This document shows, one piece after another, positions 33,362 through 41,240 of a stretch of DNA of 64,000 nucleotides. Numbering within the stretch: the first letter of the stretch is position 1; each line of letters opens with the position of its first letter. The DNA lies in the NCBI RefSeq assembly GCF_001999965.1, contig NZ_CP019646.1, positions 2,480,001 to 2,544,000 of the forward strand. Reading direction: 5' to 3'. This DNA is from Limihaloglobus sulfuriphilus. Its GTDB lineage: Bacteria; Planctomycetota; Phycisphaerae; Sedimentisphaerales; Sedimentisphaeraceae. The position numbers and the translations under genes are program-made. The notes below the pieces were generated by a model, which saw only the letters and a list, made by a program, of their open reading frames with translations, was not told the DNA's origin and made no database searches.

Positions 33362-34873
33362 TCAGCCTTGATCCCATTGTGCCGGATACGATTGCCCCTT
33401 TATCAGGCTCTCAAGTAACGGATCGCCGGTGCGTTTCATTTCCTTGATCATCAGCTCACGCATTTCATTTAGCCGGGCCTTGTACTCGGGCTTCTCGGCG
33501 AGATTATTAAAGCTGTAAGGGTCATTTTCAAGGTCAAACAGCTCCTCGCGGCGGCGCAGCAGAATGTAATCCAGCCTTTTTCTTATCGCAGGGTCGGTAT
33601 GTGCCGCCTTCTGCATCGCGGCCAGAGAGAGACCGGACTGGTTGTCTGTCGGCTGGCCGGTTCCCTGGAGACGTTTCTTAACGCCGTCAGACCAGGGGTT
33701 AAAGACATAGCTCCATTTCTTTGTATGAAGCCCCCTCATCGGGAAAACCTGAGTACCTTTATATACATAGTTGTATGTAGTGAAAACCTCGCCGCGGTTA
33801 TTTTGTTTTCTGCCTTTCAGAACGGGCAGCATGGAACGGCCGTCCTGCCGCTTTGGAACGGAAATATCCAGAGCGTCGAGAAGCGTCGGCATAATATCCA
33901 GCGTTGAAACAAAATGCTGTGAATCTACCGAGCCGGGTTTTATCCTGCCGGGCCAGCGGATCATCAGAGGGGTTACGGTAGAATGGCGGTAGCAGTTCTG
34001 CTTGGCGGTGGGCATTGGGGCATCATGATCGCTGAAGAAGATGAAAATTGTATTTTCCGCGAGCCCTTTCTCTTCCACGAGTTCCATGATTTTGCCCAGT
34101 GTGTCATCAGCCCGCTTGACGCAGGTGAGATACTGAACCGTTTCTTTACGCAAATCGGGCAAATCCGGCAGGTACGGCAACAGCGGCACATCTGCCTCTG
34201 AACATACCGGCTCCATCACCGGAAAATCAGGTGCGTGAGGATATTGCTTTCGTACATTAGCGACAAATTCTTTTTCCTGCTCACTGCCGGCAAACGGCCG
34301 GTGCGGATCAGATGTGTTCACGCCGATATAAAACGGCTTATCTGCATCCCGGGCTGTTTCTATGATCTTTTTTGTCTCATCATAAAACGCGGCGGGTTTT
34401 CGGGAATACCAGCCGTCGCCGCCAAGTCCGTTTATCCAGTTATCCCACTCAAAAGCCTTGTAATCGCGGCCTTTGCCAATAGAAGCGGTGTAGTAGCCGT
34501 TTTTCATCAAAATCCCGGAAAGAGACGGACAGGCACCCTCGGCGACTTCAACAAAGCCCATCGAGCCGTTGCTGTGAGGGTGAAGCCCTGTCATCATGGA
34601 CTGCCTGCATGGCATACATATCGGCGAGCTTACATGAGCGTTGGTGAAACGCATTGACTGCGAAGCCAGCCGATCCATGTTCGGCGTGAGGTTTTTCAGC
34701 GGGTTTCCGTAACAGTTGACCGAGGTGATATCCATATCATCTACAGTAAAGACCACGATATTGGGCCTGCGGTCTTTTTCACCGGAGGAAAACCGGCTCT
34801 GCATGGCAAATGCCGCCGATGTTCCAAACATCAGAATCATTGCTTCTCTGCGGCTGATTTTTTTGCTGCTCAT
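33362..34873 (-). CDS. S1-family sulfatase (CMPCR), heparan N-sulfatase-like
   Basis: The 503-residue protein has a short leader with paired arginines (KKISRREAMILMFGTSAAF). Calcium ligands are in NIVVFTVDDMD. The formylglycine motif is CMPCRQSMMTG, C86. SDPHRPF and IFFSDHDAPMP are typical of the group that includes sulfamidases and similar S1 enzymes, as is the short SNGSMGF after the active site. It lacks an additional C-terminal module. It lies 49 bases before the next sulfatase and 19 bases after the tandem GH5-like gene in the same operon. The fold and cysteine are clear; the substrate is unknown. Confidence 0.92.
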   Translation of the reverse strand: MSSKKISRREAMILMFGTSAAFAMQSRFSSGEKDRRPNIVVFTVDDMDITSVNCYGNPLKNLTPNMDRLASQSMRFTNAHVSSPICMPCRQSMMTGLHPHSNGSMGFVEVAEGACPSLSGILMKNGYYTASIGKGRDYKAFEWDNWINGLGGDGWYSRKPAAFYDETKKIIETARDADKPFYIGVNTSDPHRPFAGSEQEKEFVANVRKQYPHAPDFPVMEPVCSEADVPLLPYLPDLPDLRKETVQYLTCVKRADDTLGKIMELVEEKGLAENTIFIFFSDHDAPMPTAKQNCYRHSTVTPLMIRWPGRIKPGSVDSQHFVSTLDIMPTLLDALDISVPKRQDGRSMLPVLKGRKQNNRGEVFTTYNYVYKGTQVFPMRGLHTKKWSYVFNPWSDGVKKRLQGTGQPTDNQSGLSLAAMQKAAHTDPAIRKRLDYILLRRREELFDLENDPYSFNNLAEKPEYKARLNEMRELMIKEMKRTGDPLLESLIKGQSYPAQWDQG

Positions 34874-34892
34874 CGGTTAATCCTTTATATTT

Positions 34893-37250
34893 TTACTTTT
34901 TATTGAGTTTCTTATTAGCCTGCTCAAGTGCATCAAGCATGTATGCGCGATGATTGTCATCGGTAATGTTCCAGCGAACCTGATCTTCATGTTCAAAATC
35001 AAAGTTCCATAAAGCGGATAACGGCACCTGATTTTCGACTATAATGTTTACCATGTTTTCAAACTGCTCACGTTCCTCCTCGCGGGTGTTGTCCCTGTTT
35101 GCAGGGCCGAATTCACCGATAAAGAGCGGCTTGCAGGTTTCTTCTGCAATCTCCATCATAAACGCCATCTGCTCGGCAGGGCCAAACTCCTGAACGCCGC
35201 CGTGAATGTGCTTGTCGTCTTTAAAGTAATAATAGAAATGGGCAGAAAGGCCGCTCATCATTGCGTTGTCTTTTACATAAAGACTCCTCCACTGCTCCTT
35301 TGTGTCTTTTTCCCAGTTGTTATTTTTCCAGTTATTATACGCAGAAGAGCGGGGCATTGTGTCGCCGGAAAAGATCGGGCGGTGCCTGTCAATCCTGCGG
35401 ATAGTCCTGACAAATTCTCTGTATGCCGGCCAGATGTTTTTGCGGTACATTTTATCATCTGCCGTTCGTTTCAGTGCAAGACCAACCGGCGGCTTTGGCG
35501 CATGGTCAGGCTCTGTCCAGCCTCTGCCGTGCTCGGCGCCCGGAATATCGGACTCGAGGATATACTCATTGCCAAACTCCCACGCCCAGATCGCCGGAGA
35601 ATCTTTGTATCTCTCAACCACCTCGGTGGTGAATTGCCGCATAAACTCACATGTCTTGCTTTTGGGGTTGCCCCACTGATTGACTGACTCGCCGACAAGG
35701 TCGGGGACTGTCGGGAAATACCAGAACAGGCTCGGAATCAAACCGATCTCCAGACTTTCGGCATCGGCAACGAGACTGTCAAACGCGGTGAAAAAGTCTT
35801 CCTTATTGTTGAGATAGACCTTCCAGTCGTTTGGATAGAAGCCGCTTGCGCAAAAACGCACAAACGGTATATCATACTGTTTTAATGTTTCAAGGCCCTG
35901 TCGGTAAGACCTGTCGGAGAGCTTAGGGGGATAGCCTTCCTGGCCGGTCATGCGGATAAGGGCGGAGAAATAGTTTATCCCGATTCCCTTATACGGTTTA
36001 CCGTCTTTATAAAACTCGCCGTGTTTCACAGTCAAACCGGGCTTGTCGCCGCCGGCATCAATACCCGCTCCGTAGGCAAATCTTTCGTTAAGCTCTTTTA
36101 CCGCCTTGAGCATATAGGCACGTTCGCCCTGGGGCAGTATGTCCCAGTCAGGCTGGAACCGCCCATTCGGGATAAAGTTCCAGATGGCTGAAAGCTCGAT
36201 TTCATTATCCTCTATCGTTTTCATCATACGAAAGAACAATTCTTTGGCCTCTTGGTCATTGCCGGGCATTCCCAGCTCACCGGCCCAGATGACCTTGTTG
36301 TTTTCCCGGCAGGTCTGGGTTATGTCGCTGACAACCTTTTCCATCGGAACCTTTTCATGATAATAGTTCCCATCAGTTTCCTTGTAGAGGTGAAAAGAAG
36401 CAACATCATAACAATCCGGCGTGTCAGCCTCAAACATCTCGAGCCACTGTTCTCTGCTGTCAGGTGCCCACTTGTCTTCGTTGCGGTTGTGCCACGCCTG
36501 TGCCCGGGGTATTGAGTCGCCGGTTACAATGATTCTGTCTTTGTCGATCTCTCTGATAGTCTGATGGAAATCTTTGTACATATCCAGAATCAGCGGGCGC
36601 AGCAGCTTGTCTGCCTTTGTGCGGGGCTGATCGGAGCCGGTTTTTTTCGGCGGCAGATGGTCGTACTTTGGAAGATCCGCAAACAGCATATACTCGTTAC
36701 CAACCTCCCAGCCGTAAATCGCGGGTGAATCTTTGTAACGCCTGACAACGTCGGAGGTATATTTGCGGATAAAGGCACGTGACCTGCTGGAACTGTCTCC
36801 AAGGGCACTCAAAGGCTCGTTAACAAAATCAGGCACCGCGCAAATATACCAGAACATTGACGGGATAAGCCCGATGTTGTGTTTCTCCGCTTCACGCACA
36901 AATAAATCCAATCTGCGGAAATACTCTTTGGGGTTGTCCTGATAAAATTTCCAGCCCATGTGTTCAAACGGCCCGAACCGGAGACGGATATAAGGGATTT
37001 TGTTTTCTCTGAGGACTTTGAAGCCCTCGACAAAATCCCGATTTTGAGCATCATCAAGCAGAAGCCCCAAAGCGTTGTGATAGTTAATTCCCATAGCCCG
37101 GTAAGGCTGCCCCTCGTGCAGCAGGACTCCGTTGCGGACATAGAGCCCCTTAGGGCATTGGGTATTATGCCGCTGGGCGGCGCAGGCCGCGTTGAGTGCT
37201 GTAAAAATCATAATAAATCCGAATAGATACTTTGAAATAGTTTTCTGCAT
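34893..37250 (-). CDS. Secreted protein with two tandem GH5-like catalytic domains
   Basis: The 785-residue protein has a signal peptide and two related TIM barrels, about residues 40-400 and 410-780. Numbering from the MKFQEHS start that the frame would allow, domain 1 has acid/base E193 (GNEY) and nucleophile E332 (WAGELG). Domain 2 has E569 (GNEY) and E720 (IGEFG). Matching sequences such as YRAMGINYHNAL versus YKGIGINYFSAL, and GLIPSMFWYICAVPDFV versus GLIPSLFWYFPTVPDLV, show an internal duplication. Both sites look intact, so it should have two active barrels of clan GH-A, closest to GH5. The start at 37250 is chosen because AGGAA lies 7 bases upstream. It is in the sulfatase operon. Confidence 0.85.
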   Translation of the reverse strand: MQKTISKYLFGFIMIFTALNAACAAQRHNTQCPKGLYVRNGVLLHEGQPYRAMGINYHNALGLLLDDAQNRDFVEGFKVLRENKIPYIRLRFGPFEHMGWKFYQDNPKEYFRRLDLFVREAEKHNIGLIPSMFWYICAVPDFVNEPLSALGDSSSRSRAFIRKYTSDVVRRYKDSPAIYGWEVGNEYMLFADLPKYDHLPPKKTGSDQPRTKADKLLRPLILDMYKDFHQTIREIDKDRIIVTGDSIPRAQAWHNRNEDKWAPDSREQWLEMFEADTPDCYDVASFHLYKETDGNYYHEKVPMEKVVSDITQTCRENNKVIWAGELGMPGNDQEAKELFFRMMKTIEDNEIELSAIWNFIPNGRFQPDWDILPQGERAYMLKAVKELNERFAYGAGIDAGGDKPGLTVKHGEFYKDGKPYKGIGINYFSALIRMTGQEGYPPKLSDRSYRQGLETLKQYDIPFVRFCASGFYPNDWKVYLNNKEDFFTAFDSLVADAESLEIGLIPSLFWYFPTVPDLVGESVNQWGNPKSKTCEFMRQFTTEVVERYKDSPAIWAWEFGNEYILESDIPGAEHGRGWTEPDHAPKPPVGLALKRTADDKMYRKNIWPAYREFVRTIRRIDRHRPIFSGDTMPRSSAYNNWKNNNWEKDTKEQWRSLYVKDNAMMSGLSAHFYYYFKDDKHIHGGVQEFGPAEQMAFMMEIAEETCKPLFIGEFGPANRDNTREEEREQFENMVNIIVENQVPLSALWNFDFEHEDQVRWNITDDNHRAYMLDALEQANKKLNKK

Positions 37251-37285
37251 TGAGTGTTCCTGAAATTTCATGATGTTTTGAGTTG

Positions 37286-38860
37286 TTATCTTTTACTTAC
37301 CTCTTTGAAACGGGCATCGAGTTTCGCCGCGATATCGGGGTACTTTTCTATGACGTTTACCGATTGACTCGGATCATTTTTGAGATTGTAGAGCTGCGCC
37401 TTTGGAGCGTCCGGTTTCAAATTACCCTCTTCGTCGTAATCAGAATTTACAAGCCCCAGCTCTGCCATCTGCATTGCCCAGTCCATTCTCGGGTCGGTCG
37501 TAACTCCCTGTGAGCCGGGTTTTGGGATATACACCCAGTCGCCTGACCGCAGCGCCTGACCGGTGATGCCTATCATGAACAGCTCATGGCGAGCCGGTTT
37601 GTTTGTTTTACAGGTTAGCACGTCCAGCTGATTTATACTGTCCGGCGCTGCATCTTCGGGGGCGTCTATATTCGCCGCCGCCCATACGGTTTTTGGTATA
37701 TCCATCAGCGAAACAAGAGGCTCTACGGTTTTGCCCGCCGGTATTTTCCCCGGCCAGCGCATAACGAACGGAATCCTCACACCGCCCTCCCATGCGTCTG
37801 TCTTTTGCCCGAGCCAGTTGAGGTTTGCTCTGTGACCCATCTTGTATTCACGGGGGTGGTAAATGGCTCCGTTGTCACTGGTAAAGATTACGATTGTATC
37901 GTTGACAAGGTCTAACTCCTCAAGCGTTCGCAGTACCCTGCCGACACATGCATCCATCTGCGTGACGAAATCTCCATAATGGCCAAGCTCTGTTTTGCCC
38001 TTGAATTCATCTGAGGGAGCAACGGGGACATGCGGAGCAACGAGCGCAAAGTTTATAAAGAAAGGCTTCTCGCTGTTTGCCCGGATAAAATCAACCGTGT
38101 GCTGTGTTACTATCGGGTCAATCATATCAACCGGCCTTGCCTCATGGGCGGCTTTGGCACCTTTGCTGATGCCCCAGCCCCAGGGCCCGCGTTCTATTTC
38201 CTTTGGAACAATCTCCAGAGGATCGTCCGGCTCAAGGCCGACAACATGCCTGTCCTTTACGAAGACAAACGGCGGCTCGTTGTGGGTAAACGGCGTGCCG
38301 AAATAGCTGTCAAAGCCCATCTCCAGAACGCCGCGGGGCAGCTCTTTGTTCCAGTCAATATCCTGGCGGTGTTTGCGGTCCTCGCTGTGCTCGCCCCAGC
38401 CGGTATGCACCTTGCCGAAATAGCCGGTGGCGTATCCGTTGTCGCGGAATACCGATGCGATTGTCGGCTGGCCCGGCCGGACAAGCGACTCACCGTTCCA
38501 GTTATAGGGGTAGCGGTGGTAATACTCTCCGGTTAGAATCGAATACCGCGACGGCGTGCAGACCGCGGCGGTTGAATGGGCGTCAGTCGCGAGAATACCC
38601 TCAGCGGCGATTCTGTCAACATTGGGCGTGGTGATCATTTCCGAGCCGTAACAGCTCACATCACCCACGCCGAGGTCGTCGGCAATTATCAGCAGTACAT
38701 TTGGCTTTCTGCCGGTATCAGCACCTGCGGCGGCAATTTCTGTATCACTTTTTATGCCCATTGCGTTTGTTAGAGCAGAGCTTCCGGAAAACATGACTGC
38801 CGCCGAAGTTCCCATCATCATTTTCAGCAATCCTCTGCGGTTGATCCTGTCTGTTCTCAT
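37286..38860 (-). CDS. S1-family sulfatase (CTPSR)
   Basis: The exported sulfatase starts with a twin-arginine-like leader (INRRGLLKMMMGTSAAV). The calcium aspartates are in IIADDLGVGDVSCYG. The formylglycine motif is VCTPSRYSILTG, C101 counting from the chosen start. YFGKVHTGW, FALVAPHVP and IFTSDNGAIYHP are the other conserved blocks, placing it near arylsulfatase A. The ATG at 38860 has GAGG upstream; the in-frame TTG at 38884 overlaps the preceding gene. Its leader is nearly identical in pattern to that of the sulfatase at 33306, suggesting duplication. The substrate is unknown. Confidence 0.93.
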   Translation of the reverse strand: MRTDRINRRGLLKMMMGTSAAVMFSGSSALTNAMGIKSDTEIAAAGADTGRKPNVLLIIADDLGVGDVSCYGSEMITTPNVDRIAAEGILATDAHSTAAVCTPSRYSILTGEYYHRYPYNWNGESLVRPGQPTIASVFRDNGYATGYFGKVHTGWGEHSEDRKHRQDIDWNKELPRGVLEMGFDSYFGTPFTHNEPPFVFVKDRHVVGLEPDDPLEIVPKEIERGPWGWGISKGAKAAHEARPVDMIDPIVTQHTVDFIRANSEKPFFINFALVAPHVPVAPSDEFKGKTELGHYGDFVTQMDACVGRVLRTLEELDLVNDTIVIFTSDNGAIYHPREYKMGHRANLNWLGQKTDAWEGGVRIPFVMRWPGKIPAGKTVEPLVSLMDIPKTVWAAANIDAPEDAAPDSINQLDVLTCKTNKPARHELFMIGITGQALRSGDWVYIPKPGSQGVTTDPRMDWAMQMAELGLVNSDYDEEGNLKPDAPKAQLYNLKNDPSQSVNVIEKYPDIAAKLDARFKEVSKR

Positions 38861-38880
38861 AGCAAATTTTCCTCGTGAAG

Positions 38881-40431
38881 TCAACTGATCGAATATGTTT
38901 TTGGGTAATCCCTCTTACGGATTATATCTGTATTTCTCTTCATCCAGTTCAAGCCGGTCTCGTGCGGCACAGGCCGCAGCGGTATGCGGGCGGCTTCTTT
39001 TTCGTCCATAACAGAGCGAAGTTTCTCGAGCAGCGGCTGACTGGCATTTTCATAGGCAAGGTTGTGCTGCTCGTCGGGGTCTTCTTGCAGGTCAAAGAGC
39101 TGCTCAACGCCCATCCTGTGCGTCTGCATTGACGGCGGCAGGCCGGTAAAACCCTCATTCTCTTCATAACTGCGGATATACTTGAAACGCCCGTCGCTTA
39201 CCATGTGCATATACACACTGCTTTCAGCGTAAACGTACTCCCGCCAGCCGTCGGATTTGCCTCGTTCTACCAGAGACCGCAGACTCCTGCCGTGGGGCAG
39301 TTTCGCCCCGTCAGCGCCTGCGTAGTCGCAGACTGTCCGGCCGAAATCGATTCCTGAGACCAGATGCTCGGTGTCTTTGACATTTTTGCGTACCCGCAGA
39401 ACATCACCTAAGGCTGCCACGACAAAGGGAACCTTTACTGTCTCTTCATAGAATGTGGATTTACCTACACCCCAGTGGCGTGCCATTCCCTCGCCATGGT
39501 CGGAGCAGAAGATTATCAGCGTGTTGTCCCGCCATTTCGACTGTTCAAGCTCATCAAGCAGCAGTCCGATTTCCGCATCAACCATTTCTATAAACCGATG
39601 GTAATTATACCTGTGCATACGCCAGAGGTCATCGCTCCATTCGGAGAATTTGGGATTGTCGATCCAGCCGCGGTGTGTCGCAATCTGAATGGTAGGCTCT
39701 CGCCGGTCATACTCATGCGCCGTCGGCAGCGGGGGTATTTCGTTGTCGTTTAAGACTCCGGTTTTTGTGTAACGGGGGACTTTTTTGCCGTTTACCGTTT
39801 CCGCACGGGCGTATTCAATTGAAGGGGTAATACAGATATCGTGCGGGTTTAAATAGCCTAATGACAGGAAAAACGGTTTATTATCGTCATAGTTGCGTAA
39901 AAATGCGCGTCCGCTTCGGGTTACTTCCTGGTCGGTCAGTTCGCCCCACCAGCTGCCCTCGTGAATGACGTGGAAAAGCTGCCGCACGTTCTTGCCGGGA
40001 ACATGCCACTTACCGGTGTAGTAGGTGTTATAGCCGGCCTGCTGAAGCAGCCTTGAGAGATCGGGGGTGTCCTGATGGCAGGGAGTATTGTTGACTACGA
40101 TGCCGTTCTCAGAGGGGTATGTACCCGTCCACCAGCCCGCCCTTGCCGGACAACATACCGGATCAGTCGAATAGGACTGCATAAACGATGTGCCGTTGCG
40201 GACAATCCGGTCGATGGCGGGCGTAGAGGTAAACTCCGCCCCGAATGCGGCGATTGAATCCAGAAGGCTCATCTGATCAACATGAATGAAGATTATATTC
40301 GGCGAAGAGGCTTTGGCCCGGCCGCAGGCATTGGAAGGATAGAACAGCGCGGGAGCGGCAAACGCGGCGGCCGTTGCGCTTTTCATAAAGGTTCTTCGGC
40401 TTATATTTTCTTTGCGGTCTTTATTTATCAT
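38881..40431 (-). CDS. S1-family sulfatase (CCPAR)
   Basis: The 516-residue exported protein has a leader with SRRTFMKSATAAAFAAPAL. The metal site starts at IFIHVDQMS, with only one of the usual paired aspartates. The formylglycine motif is CCPARAGWWTG, in which C93 is the converted residue. KWHVPG, LNPHDICI and IFCSDHGEG complete the signature. Its start overlaps the end of the unknown gene upstream by 11 bases, and its stop lies 20 bases before the next sulfatase's start, so translation is tightly coupled. The divergence from its neighbours suggests a different sulfate position or sugar. Confidence 0.92.
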   Translation of the reverse strand: MINKDRKENISRRTFMKSATAAAFAAPALFYPSNACGRAKASSPNIIFIHVDQMSLLDSIAAFGAEFTSTPAIDRIVRNGTSFMQSYSTDPVCCPARAGWWTGTYPSENGIVVNNTPCHQDTPDLSRLLQQAGYNTYYTGKWHVPGKNVRQLFHVIHEGSWWGELTDQEVTRSGRAFLRNYDDNKPFFLSLGYLNPHDICITPSIEYARAETVNGKKVPRYTKTGVLNDNEIPPLPTAHEYDRREPTIQIATHRGWIDNPKFSEWSDDLWRMHRYNYHRFIEMVDAEIGLLLDELEQSKWRDNTLIIFCSDHGEGMARHWGVGKSTFYEETVKVPFVVAALGDVLRVRKNVKDTEHLVSGIDFGRTVCDYAGADGAKLPHGRSLRSLVERGKSDGWREYVYAESSVYMHMVSDGRFKYIRSYEENEGFTGLPPSMQTHRMGVEQLFDLQEDPDEQHNLAYENASQPLLEKLRSVMDEKEAARIPLRPVPHETGLNWMKRNTDIIRKRDYPKTYSIS

Positions 40432-41239
40432 TCTGTGCCTGCCTTTCTACGCAAGGGTTTGAATTATAAACAAATGCCGATAATGCAAAACGGGCTATCA
40501 GCAGCCGCCCATGGTCATCGACCCAATAATAAAACGGGGTGATCCCCTCTCCGCTCTGCGCATATCCGTGTAGAGTAACTTCCCTGCCGCCGAAACGGGC
40601 CTGGAATATCTCGAGAAAACGAATGCTGTGGCCTGTGTGAAAGCGTTCGAGCTGCGGGAAATAATTGAAGCTGTATTCCCCGCTTCGCGGCATAAGCTGA
40701 ACAGCCGCCAATAGAGACCAGTCACTCACAACCGGAATCGCGGGGTCAGTCTGTGCGTATGTTTGCCATTTTCCTTTGGCGTTTTTCTTTTGAATTCTGC
40801 CGCGGCCAAGCCTGCCGGTTTCTTTTATCTTTTTAAAGCCGGCAGCCGCGGGGTCAAGCTGATTTTTCAGCTCAGCCTCCAGCGTCCACTCAGAGCCGTC
40901 TTTAAGTGAAAAAAGCCGGTCACGATTGCACTCTGCGCGGACATGAAGATGCTGGCGTTCTCTGTTGAAATTCTGTTCGAGCTGACGAATTCCCGCGGCC
41001 TTAACAATAACGCCGCCCTTATCAAAGACGGTGTTTATACGCAGGCTTCCGTAATAGATATAGGATTCGTTGGTGAAATCCTGCGGTCCGGTATAAATCA
41101 CATCATAGGAGTTTTCCCAGTCCGACTCAGGATCAAAGCCGCCCTCAGGCAGCGTGCTCTCTTGTGCGGAGAAGCCGTCATTAAAGACCTTCTCGAGAAT
41201 CCCTCTGTCACTGAATGAGTAGTGCAGTTTATCTTCCAT
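40421..41239 (-). CDS. Unknown cytoplasmic protein in the sulfatase operon
   Basis: I do not recognise this 272-residue protein. It has no signal peptide or membrane segment. It is predicted to be mostly beta with many aromatic residues (YDVIYTGPQDFTNESYIYYGS, YFPQLERFHTGHSIRFL, GITPFYYWVDDHGRLLI). No catalytic motif is apparent. The ATG at 41239 lies one base after the stop codon of the GH2 gene, with GGAGGAATAA as a good ribosome binding site, so it is co-translated with that cytoplasmic glycosidase. This points to an intracellular accessory or enzyme step in the same pathway. A carbohydrate-active fold is possible but not shown. Confidence 0.7.
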   Translation of the reverse strand: MEDKLHYSFSDRGILEKVFNDGFSAQESTLPEGGFDPESDWENSYDVIYTGPQDFTNESYIYYGSLRINTVFDKGGVIVKAAGIRQLEQNFNRERQHLHVRAECNRDRLFSLKDGSEWTLEAELKNQLDPAAAGFKKIKETGRLGRGRIQKKNAKGKWQTYAQTDPAIPVVSDWSLLAAVQLMPRSGEYSFNYFPQLERFHTGHSIRFLEIFQARFGGREVTLHGYAQSGEGITPFYYWVDDHGRLLIARFALSAFVYNSNPCVERQAQNDK

Positions 41240-41240
41240 T

